Source: Tubulinosema ratisbonensis
Lineage: Eukaryota > Microsporidia > Tubulinosematidae
Reading direction: 5' to 3'
Assembly: GCA_004000155.1 (NCBI GenBank)
Contig: RCSS01000540.1
Location: forward strand, 1-25,780
DNA: 25,780 nt
The position numbers and the translations under genes are program-made. Positions 1-8,522 of this stretch are shown here, piece by piece. Below the pieces are notes generated by a model that searched no databases, was not told the origin of the DNA, and worked only from the letters and a program-made list of their open reading frames with translations. The first letter of the stretch is position 1. Each line of letters starts with the position of its first letter.

Positions 1-904
1 TTTAATTGTAAAATAAATACAGTTGTTTTCATTGTTTCAGGTGACGTTTAAGGTTGAAAATATAAATTAATTTTAATATTTTAAATTAAATTTATGAATC
101 AATTATTTATTTCATATTTGAATGCTTTATAATAATTTATTTTTATATTAAACCCTTTATAATTTTTATTATTTAATTAATTTTAGTTATAAATCTTAAA
201 ATGGTTTAAAAAATCATTAATATTTCGAAAATAGACTAAAATAATTGAATAAATTTTTTCAAGAAAATTAAAATTCTTGATATAAATGAAGAAAAAAGAA
301 GAAAATTATAAAAATTTTCTTTATTTTTAAAACTTCACTGATTTTTTTAGTAAATAGACATTTTATTTGTAAGATGTTTGTTCGAGAAATATCAATTAGA
401 TAAAAAATTAGTATTTTTTATCAATAACATTGGTTTGAATTCTTTATTTAGTTTCACAAAAATATAAAATTAAACTGTATTTTAAATAAATTATAACATA
501 AATTTTTCTTTTAAAAATTTTTATACAATATTTTTTTAAATCTGATTTTAATTCAATTAATTTTTCAGAATGTTTGAAACTGATTAATAAATTTTATAAT
601 ATTCTTAAATAGAAAGTATAGCGAAAAGATCTTCTTATGAATTTTTTATTTCTAGACAACAAAAAAAAATTAATAAATTTTAAAGTAAACTTTATAGTTA
701 AGTTTTATAATTATTTTAAAAACAATGATATTTAAACTAGTAAGATTTATATCAAAAAATTAAAGATAAAGTACTTTTCTATTTAAAACTATAAATTAAA
801 AAAAATCAAATTTAAATTTTTTCTAATATTTTTTAAAAAATTTTGTAAAATAAAGCTAATCACTTTTTTTTTAACATATCAGCTAATTAAAATTTTTTAA
901 TTAC
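1..904. other. AT-rich non-coding stretch
   Basis: I see no gene here. The sequence is extremely A+T rich, with runs of A and T and only very short open frames. The only structured part is a relic of the dispersed A-tailed repeat at 598-669, listed separately. Confidence 0.6.
598..669 (+). repeat. Dispersed A-tailed repeat, 3' fragment (copy A)
   Basis: This is a 3'-end fragment of the repeat best preserved at 22578-22804. Shared landmarks in order are AATATTCTTA, TATAGCGAAAAGATCTT, a degraded hairpin region, CTAG and CAAC followed by nine A. The 5' part is missing or unrecognisable, as expected of a 5'-truncated retrocopy. Confidence 0.65.
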
Positions 905-1144
905 TTAAACAAGGCTTTGATATTTTTCACGTGTTTTTCTTTTTTTAAAAATAAAAATGATAGTTGAAATAAAAAACACTAATAACAAAGTACACCCTCC
1001 AAACACATACCAGAAATGAGATTCTTCTTTCGAAGTACTTTGACACCCACAAGAATCGTCAATAGACCAGCTAAAAACATAAGAAATTGTATCTGTATCA
1101 GTATTATTCAAATTACACAGGTTAAGTAAAAAATAAAGTAACAT
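905..1144 (-). CDS. Small single-pass membrane protein, unrecognised
   Basis: This 79-residue protein has no family I recognise. It starts with a short hydrophobic stretch (residues 1-12) that could be a signal sequence. An Asn-Asn-Thr glycosylation sequon and a CGC cysteine pair (Cys33, Cys35) follow in the presumed lumenal part. A strong transmembrane helix spans about residues 46-66, and a Lys/Arg-rich tail suggests the C-terminus is cytosolic. The layout is that of a tiny type I membrane protein. The ATG is immediately preceded by CCC, a placement common at microsporidian genes, which supports both the start and the reality of the gene. The coding segment also uses more G and C than its surroundings. 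Function is unknown. Confidence 0.6.
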   Translation of the reverse strand: MLLYFLLNLCNLNNTDTDTISYVFSWSIDDSCGCQSTSKEESHFWYVFGGCTLLLVFFISTIIFIFKKRKTREKYQSLV

Positions 1145-1147
1145 GGG
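1145..1147 (-). promoter_or_regulatory. CCC start-proximal signal
   Basis: CCC (GGG on the plus strand) directly abuts the ATG of the 79-residue minus-strand gene. Such CCC or GGG signals close to start codons are known in microsporidia. Assignment here is by position only. Confidence 0.45.
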
Positions 1148-2066
1148 TTGTATTCTTGTTTTGATTTAAATTTTAATTGTTCTTAGAATCTTCTATTGAT
1201 AAGTAAATTTTTTTTGTGATTATACTTTTTTAGAAGATTATATCACATGAACAAAATTTTTATAATTAATTCTATTGTCATAATCATAGAATATAAGGAT
1301 ATATTTTTGAAAATATGTCTTGAATTGTAAAAAATAATTTATTAAAAATAAAAAAATTTAGTATTAGTGTCATTTGAACTTAAAAATATGTTTGAGACAA
1401 AATTTTATAATATCTGTTTAGATAAAAAGTTTATAGAGTACAATTTAATACATTTTATTCCATTTTCAATATATTATAAATGCCATTTAATATAAAATCA
1501 CATTTGATTTTACATTAAATTTTTTTTTAATTGTACTTTGTTTCAATTTCAAAATATGTTTGAATAAAAATTTTATGTGATTTTACATTTGATTCTAAAT
1601 TGATCATAAAATTATTTGTCTCTCTATTTTATTTTAGACACTTTTTTTCAAATTATCTTTTTTAATATTTTTTGATATTCAACTAAATATAGATTTTTAA
1701 TGAGTAATTATTTGTATTTTCTAAGGATGTATAATATAAAAACTATACTATATTTTTTAGCAGTCAAATTTTATTTTTGATTGATCAAATTTTTATAATA
1801 TAAAATTAGATTTAATGTTTATTTTACTCTTTTGCTTTAAAAAATATAACTATTTTTTTACAAAATGCTTTCTGGTTATATTAAATCATTGTTTAATTTT
1901 ATCTAAATTAAATTTTTATTCTTAGGTCATTTTATATTGTTTTAAAAATTATTACCTAAATTAATTATAATCAAATTATTAATTTAAATTCTCTATTGAT
2001 TATTTTAAATCTCTTTTTTACTAAAAAATCAAATTCTACATTATTTTTTATGTAAAAAAATTTCTA
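1148..2066. other. Non-coding stretch between two minus-strand genes
   Basis: I see no supportable gene or RNA. The stretch is AT-rich low-complexity sequence with many short T and A runs. Confidence 0.5.
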
Positions 2067-2576
2067 TCACACTATTTTAGTGTTAAGTTTACTTAAAATA
2101 TATAAATAAGTTAATATTCTGTTTACCTTTGTAAGATATCTTACATTTAAAGCTCTTTTTAATTGTAAATTAGATCCTATTTTAATGTTGTAACAATAAA
2201 TTGTTTTTCTGATTGAATAATCATAGCAGTAAATCACAAAAAAAATTTCTAAAATTAATGAACAAATAAAACCAAGAAAGAGGTATGGTTCTGTTGCTAA
2301 AAAGAAAGTGGCTAAAGTGTAAAATAAAATATTAAAATAGGTAAAGAAATAAAGCAGAAGAGAGAGAAGATCTTTTGATAAGATTGTATGGCTTAATGAA
2401 ATAAATTTTAGCCAGGTGGAAAAGAAATATCCTATTATGCCATAAAAAGATTCTGGACTCATTCTTATTCCTCTTTTAAAGTCACTGTGAATTGAAATTT
2501 TAGCATAAACCATGTATAAAATTGCCTCCATTATGCAAATTATGCAAAATATTATGTAAAAATATTTCTCTCCCAT
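2067..2576 (-). CDS. Multi-pass membrane protein, unrecognised
   Basis: This 169-residue protein is dominated by hydrophobic helices at about residues 5-24, 42-60 and a long block 70-120 that could hold two helices. A basic C-terminal tail of about 45 residues follows and is probably cytosolic. The ATG at 2576 is the first in frame, and the reading frame is much longer than chance stretches in this composition. It is divergently oriented to the EED-like gene that starts 142 bases away, so the short AT-rich gap between them could act as a shared promoter. I do not recognise the family and cannot assign a substrate or compartment. Confidence 0.65.
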   Translation of the reverse strand: MGEKYFYIIFCIICIMEAILYMVYAKISIHSDFKRGIRMSPESFYGIIGYFFSTWLKFISLSHTILSKDLLSLLLYFFTYFNILFYTLATFFLATEPYLFLGFICSLILEIFFVIYCYDYSIRKTIYCYNIKIGSNLQLKRALNVRYLTKVNRILTYLYILSKLNTKIV

Positions 2577-2717
2577 TTTTATGCATTTTTGTGGTTTATT
2601 TTATTTTTATTTTTTAATTTTAATTTTAATATTTAATTTTATTTATTACATTAAAAAAATATTTAAAAAAATGAATAAATATTTAAATAAAAAATAATTT
2701 ACACTTAAGCTTTATAA

Positions 2718-3656
2718 ATGAAGACTCTTCATCTGAATTACAGATCATTATCAAGGATAATATCATTTCCTTCAAAAAAGTTATTAGCTACCTTTGGTGG
2801 CAGGTCAGTATTTATTTTAAGTTACTTAGATGAACTAAAAATACTTATTCATTTCATAGACGAAGATCCAAAAGAAAATTTTTTATGCGGAACATTTTAC
2901 ATCGAAAATAAGAAAATTAAATTAGCTTTATCAGGCGAAAGTGGTATTATCAAATTATTAAATGTGAATGAACATAAAATAGAGGGATATTTAAGACAAC
3001 ATGGAGGAAAGGTTTATGATTTGAAAGGTCATCCTAAGGATANNNGTTTACTTTTTAGTTGTAGTGAGGATATGACTGTTAGGATGTGGGATGTTGTTGA
3101 GAAAAGGTGTTTGGCTATTTTTGGTGGATATATTGGTCATAAAGATCATATTTTGTCAATAGATATTAGTTTATGTGGCAAGAAATTGGTATCTGCAGGC
3201 ACAGATTGTGTGATTAAAGTTTGGAACATCCCTGAAAAAACAGATTTTCTTCAATTAATTTATTTTCCTATTTATTCATCATCCAAAATACACAAATCTT
3301 ATATTTCATGTGTAAAATTCTATGGCTTATTGATAGTCTCTAAATCACATTTTAACAGAATCTCAATTATCTGCCCCGAGACTAAGACAGTCATCTACAA
3401 ATCATTTATCAACTCAGATTCTTTTTTTATAAGTGATTTTACTCACTCTAGCAATTTTAAAGATCATTTCGATTTGAAGAACAATAAAATTGTTTTGTGT
3501 ACCCAAGAAAAAGAAATTCTTTTGCTTAAACTTGATAATTTAGAAGAGGATATTGTTACTAAAAAGAAGAGAATGAATGTTGGTGTGAAGGATGTTGTTT
3601 TGNNNNATGAATGTATTTATTTGTTGGATGAAGATTCGGTGGTTATGAAAATATAA
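2718..3656 (+). CDS. EED: Polycomb EED/ESC-like WD40 protein (PRC2 subunit)
   Basis: This 312-residue WD40 protein matches EED/ESC along nearly its whole length, not just at generic WD repeats. Family-specific stretches include ATFGG (24-28), D-x-KENF (50-55), SGESGIIKLLN (72-82), HPKD (105-108), SCSEDMTVRMWD (114-125), CLAIFGGYIGHKDHILS (131-147), SAGTDCVIKVWN, IHKSYISCVKF and a final LDEDSVVMKI. EED is the beta-propeller scaffold of Polycomb repressive complex 2. It binds EZH2 and reads H3K27me3 to stimulate further methylation. The long acidic N-terminal tail of animal EED is missing (312 versus about 441 residues), typical of microsporidian shrinkage. Ambiguous bases at 3043-3045 and 3603-3606 keep the frame. 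Aligned positions of the methyl-lysine aromatic cage are only partly aromatic. The start is the first in-frame ATG. The family call is firm; complex function is inferred. Confidence 0.85.
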   Translation: MKTLHLNYRSLSRIISFPSKKLLATFGGRSVFILSYLDELKILIHFIDEDPKENFLCGTFYIENKKIKLALSGESGIIKLLNVNEHKIEGYLRQHGGKVYDLKGHPKDXXLLFSCSEDMTVRMWDVVEKRCLAIFGGYIGHKDHILSIDISLCGKKLVSAGTDCVIKVWNIPEKTDFLQLIYFPIYSSSKIHKSYISCVKFYGLLIVSKSHFNRISIICPETKTVIYKSFINSDSFFISDFTHSSNFKDHFDLKNNKIVLCTQEKEILLLKLDNLEEDIVTKKKRMNVGVKDVVLXXECIYLLDEDSVVMKI

Positions 3657-3926
3657 ATAGATTTTTTTAAAGAATTTAAATTTTATTTAATTATTTTTTT
3701 ATAAAAATTTGATTTAATTTTAATAAAATTTTTCTTTCGCGAACTTATTTAAATCTTTAAAATTCCTGTCTTAAAAGAAAATTTGTTAAAATGTAAAAGC
3801 AACTTTTTTTAATCATTAAAATACTTTTTAAAAAATTTACTGTTCTTAGACCTTAATTTAAATTTTTATAAAATAACCTAAAATTTTTATCGATTACAAT
3901 CATAAAAACCTAAAAAAAGTACCTAA

Positions 3927-4289
3927 ATGGATTTAAGAAAAAAATCAAGACCAAACGAAAAGCAAAAAAAATCACTCTGGGAACACTTTTTCAAAAACAA
4001 AACACCAAACAAACCAGAAAGAATTTTATTAGCCAATAAATTAGGTGTATCAGTAAAATACATAGAAAATTGGTTTAGAAACACTCGTGCCAATTTCAAA
4101 AATAAACTTAAATCTGATAATTTATTTGGAAATAATGTTGTTATAGTACCTTATTGTATGGCATTACTAATTAAACCTAATTTGACTGATGTAGAGAAAT
4201 ATATTTATTTGGTGATGAAAGGATGTAATGTTCCAATTCTTATTAAATTTAATTACGAATCAAAGAAATATTCTTTATCTTATTGGTAA
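3927..4289 (+). CDS. Small homeodomain transcription factor
   Basis: This 120-residue protein carries a homeodomain at about residues 2-61. Key positions fit without gaps: Leu17 (homeodomain position 16), Phe21 (20), Trp49 (48), Phe50 (49), Asn52 (51) and Arg54 (53), in the recognition-helix motif WFRNTRA. Position 50, which tunes DNA specificity, is Arg, and position 52 is Thr where Arg is usual. The N-terminal arm is rich in Lys and Arg. The remaining 60 residues form no domain I recognise. Microsporidia are known to carry a set of short homeodomain proteins, and this fits that group. It lies 270 bases downstream of the EED-like gene on the same strand. CCTAA just before the ATG resembles the sequence ahead of the cullin start. 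DNA targets are unknown. Confidence 0.85.
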   Translation: MDLRKKSRPNEKQKKSLWEHFFKNKTPNKPERILLANKLGVSVKYIENWFRNTRANFKNKLKSDNLFGNNVVIVPYCMALLIKPNLTDVEKYIYLVMKGCNVPILIKFNYESKKYSLSYW

Positions 4290-6530
4290 ATAAATGATTT
4301 GTTTTTGATTTGATATCATTAAATTGAAAAGTATTTAAATATGATTTATAAATGTATTTTTTTTGTGATTCAATATAAAATATTCTCATTTGAGTGGCTA
4401 AAATGTGGTAAAGTTTTTTTAATTATACATTTATTTCTAAAAATGACGTATTTTCTAACATTTATATTTAAAAAATATTTCTTTTAATGGTAAGCTAATT
4501 TGATTTAGATCCAACAATAATTGGATATTTATTATAAAAAAAGAAAAATATAGCTATTTTAATTTAAATTTGCTGGATTTGTCACTTAAATTACATTTTT
4601 ATCATTAAAAAATAAACAAAAAATTTAAATGTTAATTTTATTCACTTCTTTCTATCCAAAAACAACTTTTTAACCGAAATTAAAGAAACATAGAAACGTA
4701 AAAATGAATGACAGGCAAGTATTTACAAGATATTAAGAGTTGACTAAACATCCATAAACACAAACTTTTATGTATATTAGACAAGAAGTAAAATAACAAT
4801 GGTTTTACTGACAGGACTAAAAATCTCTTGGTTACACAGATATAAGTAAAAAATGGATGTAATCAGATTGTAGCCTGACCTTAAAACAATAAAGTTAAGT
4901 TACAACTAGAATATCAATAAAACCAGAAAGATTTTTGTATGGATTTCCCATCCCTAGGCAACAAAAAAAATTAAATTTTTGAAAGATTTACGAAGAGGTA
5001 TCACTAAAGGCGGCTAGAAAAACAATTTAGACACAATACAAAGCGAATGTTATAAAAAAATAAATNTTTCCAATTCATACTAAGAACAATNGAGATGAAN
5101 GTTTCTTTCGACTAAGTGAGATTTAATATTTATATGCTAAACAAAGAAGAAAAAGGAAATTTAGTTGAAATAAAGTGATAATGATCATTTCTAAATTGCA
5201 TATAAGAATATTTTTAACTGTTGTGCTATCTACAATATTGAACTAAAGAATGTTTAAGATAATAAACAAATTTATAGATTAATTTAAATATTGTATCCAT
5301 AATGATAATTGTTTATTTTAAAAATTAACAGCTATAAATATTCTTTGGTAGAAACAATTTATTTATACTATCATTTCTTACAATCGTAGACTTTAAATAT
5401 TTCTATAAATAATCTCTTACATATTCATTACGGAAAGAAATATTAAAAGTTTCTTACACAATAATTTTTAGGTATATAATTTATTATAAGCATATACAGA
5501 GTGTTATAGATTAAAATTTACATTCATTTTTGTTTAGTGTTTTTTTACAGAAAATTGATTTACAAATTTACAAAAAACATACTCTATCATACCTAAAGCA
5601 TATAATATTTATCTTTTATATACTTACCATTAAATAAATCATTTTAATGAAAAATATATTTGGTAATATTATTACATGTCTCATTAAAAGTGTAATATTT
5701 TTTTGTTTAATACTTAAAAATCATCACATACTTACATCAAACATAGTATAAAAAGAATTTTTGATTTATTATGAATTCATTCTATTGTTTTAATGGGTTA
5801 ATTCTTAAAGAATGCTTACTAAAAGAATATTTGATAAAAGAATCAAAGAATTTGTCTAAGATCATAAGAATACGCAAATAAAAAAAATCAAGGTATTTCA
5901 AGCTAGCATAAGTTTTATTTTATTATAAAAAAAAAAAAATGTTACATTAACATAACATAGAATATTTACCTTTTCATTTCAGTTATAAAATTATATATTA
6001 AACAAGAGTTTTTTAAATATGACAATTTGTAAATTATAATAGAATTCATTTTTTTCTTATAAACTTATAAGTTATCTTGAGTAAATCAAATATCAATTGA
6101 AAAAACATTAATTTACTTTAAAACCTTATATTAATTCTGTCAATTACAAATTTTTTAAAGATATTTTATTTTAAAGAAAACTAATTACCTCATAAGATAT
6201 CATAAAGACAGAAGAAATAAATAAAGTATTTTTTTGTAATTGTATTACAAGGCGCTGAGTACATTATTAGAGGTTAGAGAAATAGTATTTATAATTTGTC
6301 TTAAGTTAAATTCTCTCATAAATAAATTGTTGTTCTATGATTTAAATGCTTATTCTTTTTAACATTTGATTCTTAAATATAAAAAATATTAATTTTTTTT
6401 ATATCCTACTGGATAGAACCCAAACACTAAATGATTTAAATAAATAGAGTCAAATGTTTTTTAATTTTCTTTATTAAAATTCTTTTTTGAATGATAATGT
6501 TTCATGGGCTCCTTTTATTTTTTATTTATA
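4290..6530. other. 2.2 kb non-coding stretch with repeat relics
   Basis: No gene is supported. The stretch contains the repeat copy ending at 4970 and a block at about 4985-5100 that resembles sequence after another repeat copy near 17.6 kb. It also holds three ambiguous bases at about 5066, 5092 and 5100. The remainder is AT-rich sequence broken by stops in all frames. Confidence 0.5.
4795..4970 (+). repeat. Dispersed A-tailed repeat, decayed (copy B)
   Basis: The 3' end is nearly identical to the best copy: GTATGGATTTCCCATCCC, TAGGCAAC and eight A. Upstream, weaker similarity (TATCTTGAGC-like and TATACCTAAG-like segments) can be followed back to about 4795, so the left border is approximate. 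Confidence 0.65.
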
Positions 6531-6531
6531 T

Positions 6532-6577
6532 CCCTTTAAAAATTAATAAAAAAATACTTACTGTAGGAGTTGAACCC
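6532..6577 (+). promoter_or_regulatory. Two CCC signals ahead of the APN2-type gene
   Basis: CCCTTT at about 6532-6537 and CCC at 6575-6577 lie 20-70 bases upstream of the ATG at 6600. Their position fits microsporidian start-proximal CCC signals. The second directly abuts an out-of-frame ATG (6578) that would become in-frame if the ambiguous base at 6581 were absent. Confidence 0.4.
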
Positions 6578-6599
6578 ATGNTTTTTTTTAATAAGTAAT

Positions 6600-7559
6600 A
6601 TGAAATATAACATTAATATAACATCGTTTAACGTAAATGGAATACGCTCATTCGAGAAACACGTAAAAGAAAAATATAACAAATCACTAAACGATTTCTT
6701 CTTATCAACACTTAGATCAGAAATAATTTGCTTACAAGAAACCAAAACAAACCAAATCTCCGATTACTCATCAATGAAAGATTACATTTCATTTTTTTCT
6801 GTTAACAAGAAAAAAAATGGGTACTGTGGGGTCACCACTTTTATTAAAAAATCATTTTATGTAAATAAAGTGATTTATGATGAAGAAGGAAGGTTTCTTC
6901 TAACAAACCATAATTCTTTTATAATTTTGAATGTTTATTTTCCATTTTTCGATGAAAAAAATTATAAAAAAGATTTAGAAAGAAAAAGAGAAGAAGTCAT
7001 AGATTTTTATAAAAAAATAGAAGAAATAGTAAATAAAAACAAATGTGTTATTTTGTTAGGTGATTTTAATGCTGTTTATGATTTTAAAGATCATTACCAA
7101 TACATCAAGGAATATGACAAAGTAAGAGAAATTAACAAAGAAATTCAACCAATCAGAAAAGAAAATCCGTTACCAACCGAATTACCTTTTTCTTTTTTTA
7201 ATGAAAAAGATTTAAAAAAATATCTTTTTTCTACTTTTCAGAGAGAATGGTTGTTTAATTTTTTGCAAAGAAACACTCATTACGATTCGTTTAGAAAGAT
7301 TTATCAGAATGAAAGGAAGAAATATACTTGTTGGAATACATTACTTGATTTAAGAAGTAAGAATTTAGGAACCAGAATTGACTTAATTTTGATACCGAAA
7401 GAGATAAGTTTAATAAATAGTGAAATTTTAACACATGTTTATGGCTCTGATCATTGTCCTGTGACTGCTTTGGTGGAAGTTGAATGTAATTTTGATGAAA
7501 AAAATCTTTGTAAGAAAAATAATAATTTATTGAGTTTTCTTAAAATAAATAAAATATAA
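6600..7559 (+). CDS. APN2: AP endonuclease 2-type exonuclease III family DNA repair enzyme
   Basis: This 319-residue exonuclease-endonuclease-phosphatase fold protein cuts DNA at abasic sites and trims blocked 3' ends in base excision repair in the nucleus. Catalytic motifs are all present: FNVNGIRSF (residues 10-18), metal-binding Glu47 in CLQETK, the GDFN pair Asp155/Asn157, Asp261 in GTRIDLIL, and Asp284/His285 in GSDHCPV. The segments REWL, DSFR, YTCWNT and RSKNLGTRID are more like Apn2/APEX2 than APEX1. The C-terminal extension with PCNA motif and GRF zinc finger of yeast and human APN2 (about 520 residues) is absent. I chose ATG 6600; an in-frame TTG at 6570 is less likely. An N and a T homopolymer at 6581-6589 leave open a start at 6578 in the true sequence. 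Confidence 0.88.
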   Translation: MKYNINITSFNVNGIRSFEKHVKEKYNKSLNDFFLSTLRSEIICLQETKTNQISDYSSMKDYISFFSVNKKKNGYCGVTTFIKKSFYVNKVIYDEEGRFLLTNHNSFIILNVYFPFFDEKNYKKDLERKREEVIDFYKKIEEIVNKNKCVILLGDFNAVYDFKDHYQYIKEYDKVREINKEIQPIRKENPLPTELPFSFFNEKDLKKYLFSTFQREWLFNFLQRNTHYDSFRKIYQNERKKYTCWNTLLDLRSKNLGTRIDLILIPKEISLINSEILTHVYGSDHCPVTALVEVECNFDEKNLCKKNNNLLSFLKINKI

Positions 7560-7750
7560 AATATAATATACATAGGTTAAGTGTAGGACTTGTATTGTAA
7601 AAGAACTACAGGAATTTTAAGAGAATAATTATTTAAAATAAAAGTTAATTATTAATACTAAAAAAGATAAATTAATGAGTAAGTAAATAAATTATTGAAT
7701 CAAATAAAAAAAGATTCAAAGATAAATAACTATTTTAAATTTATTTATAC

Positions 7751-7757
7751 AGTTATT
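7751..7757 (+). repeat. Putative 7-bp target site duplication of repeat copy C (left)
   Basis: AGTTATT at 7751-7757 next to the T-rich (A-tail) end is repeated at 7973-7979 on the other side of copy C. Confidence 0.5.
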
Positions 7758-7972
7758 TTTTTTGTTGCCTAAGGATGGGAAATCCATACGAAGATCTTTT
7801 CGCTATACCTTCTTTATAAGAATATTTATACCTAGTCGACGGTAACATACGGTAAAATATGTTTCCCATATTTATACAGCTATATTTATTCTAAATAAAT
7901 AAACATAGAACACCCTTAAAGGACTAGGTAAGGTTTAATTTACAGGTTTTTATTTATATTGAAAGCCTGGTT
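7758..7972 (-). repeat. Dispersed A-tailed repeat, near full length (copy C)
   Basis: Read on the minus strand, this copy matches the 22.6 kb copy over its 3' half almost base for base. The matches run from GGGAAACATATTTTACCGTA through ACTAGGTATAAATATTCTTA to GCGAAAAGATCTT, then the GGATTTCCCATCC hairpin, GGCAAC and an A run. The 5' half is more diverged but begins near AACC as in other copies. AGTTATT flanks it on both sides, consistent with a target site duplication. Confidence 0.8.
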
Positions 7973-7979
7973 AGTTATT
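7973..7979 (+). repeat. Putative 7-bp target site duplication of repeat copy C (right)
   Basis: This is the second AGTTATT, at the 5' border of copy C. Confidence 0.5.
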
Positions 7980-8062
7980 ATTTTACTTCTACTTTTAATA
8001 TTTTTTTCAAACAATATCGTGAATAAATTTTTGAATTGCAATTAGTACAGAAAAAGGCCAGG

Positions 8063-8281
8063 TTTTTTTGTTGCTTAATTGTAAAAAATCCATATTAAGA
8101 TCTTTTTCTGTACCTTTGTTTCAAATATTTATACCTGATCATCAGAAAAATACGGTAAAAGATGTTTCTATATGATTAGATATAGTGCAAGAAACTGCAG
8201 GCCTTTCACCTGCATAAATCTACTCTCATACACTCTATCGACTTCCTAAGTCTATCTTTACTTGCAGGCTTTGGTTACAGA
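8063..8281 (-). repeat. Dispersed A-tailed repeat, full length (copy E)
   Basis: On the minus strand it starts CTGTAACCAAAGCCTGCAAG and follows the 22.6 kb copy over its whole length. It includes a GGTGAAAGGC-like core, TTACCGTA, AGGTATAAATATT and AAGATCTT, and it ends GCAAC plus A. The hairpin near the 3' end has decayed. It therefore fixes the 5' end of the family. A TACAGAA 7-mer occurs near both ends, but about 10 bases off the tail, so it is only weak evidence of a duplication. Confidence 0.75.
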
Positions 8282-8522
8282 ATTATATATAGTGGGACTT
8301 TCGAAAATGTTTATAATTTTAAATTCAAATATATTAATTGTCTTTTAAATATTTATATATTTTATTCTAAAAAATTCGTTGTTCAAAAAATCCTTTTCCA
8401 TCAAAAAGCATAAAAAATAATATTGAATATAATAATTGCTTTGTGAAATTAATCAAATATTCAATTTGTAAATTTACAAGTAATTTCACATAATAATTAA
8501 TTTATTTAACAAAGTTAAATAG

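Larger units (their letters stand above)
7560..8522. other. Convergent intergenic region filled by two repeat copies
   Basis: The plus-strand APN2-type gene and the minus-strand cullin gene converge here. The region holds two minus-strand copies of the dispersed repeat, at 7758-7972 and 8063-8281, and no gene. The remaining bases are AT-rich spacer. Confidence 0.6.

Noticed and set aside
5582..5603. A 22-base segment nearly repeated at 21123-21144
   Set aside because: 20 of 22 bases match but similarity does not extend. It could be a tiny relic of the dispersed repeat or chance.
6536..6745. 69-codon minus-strand frame
   Set aside because: Antisense shadow overlapping the start of the APN2-type gene.
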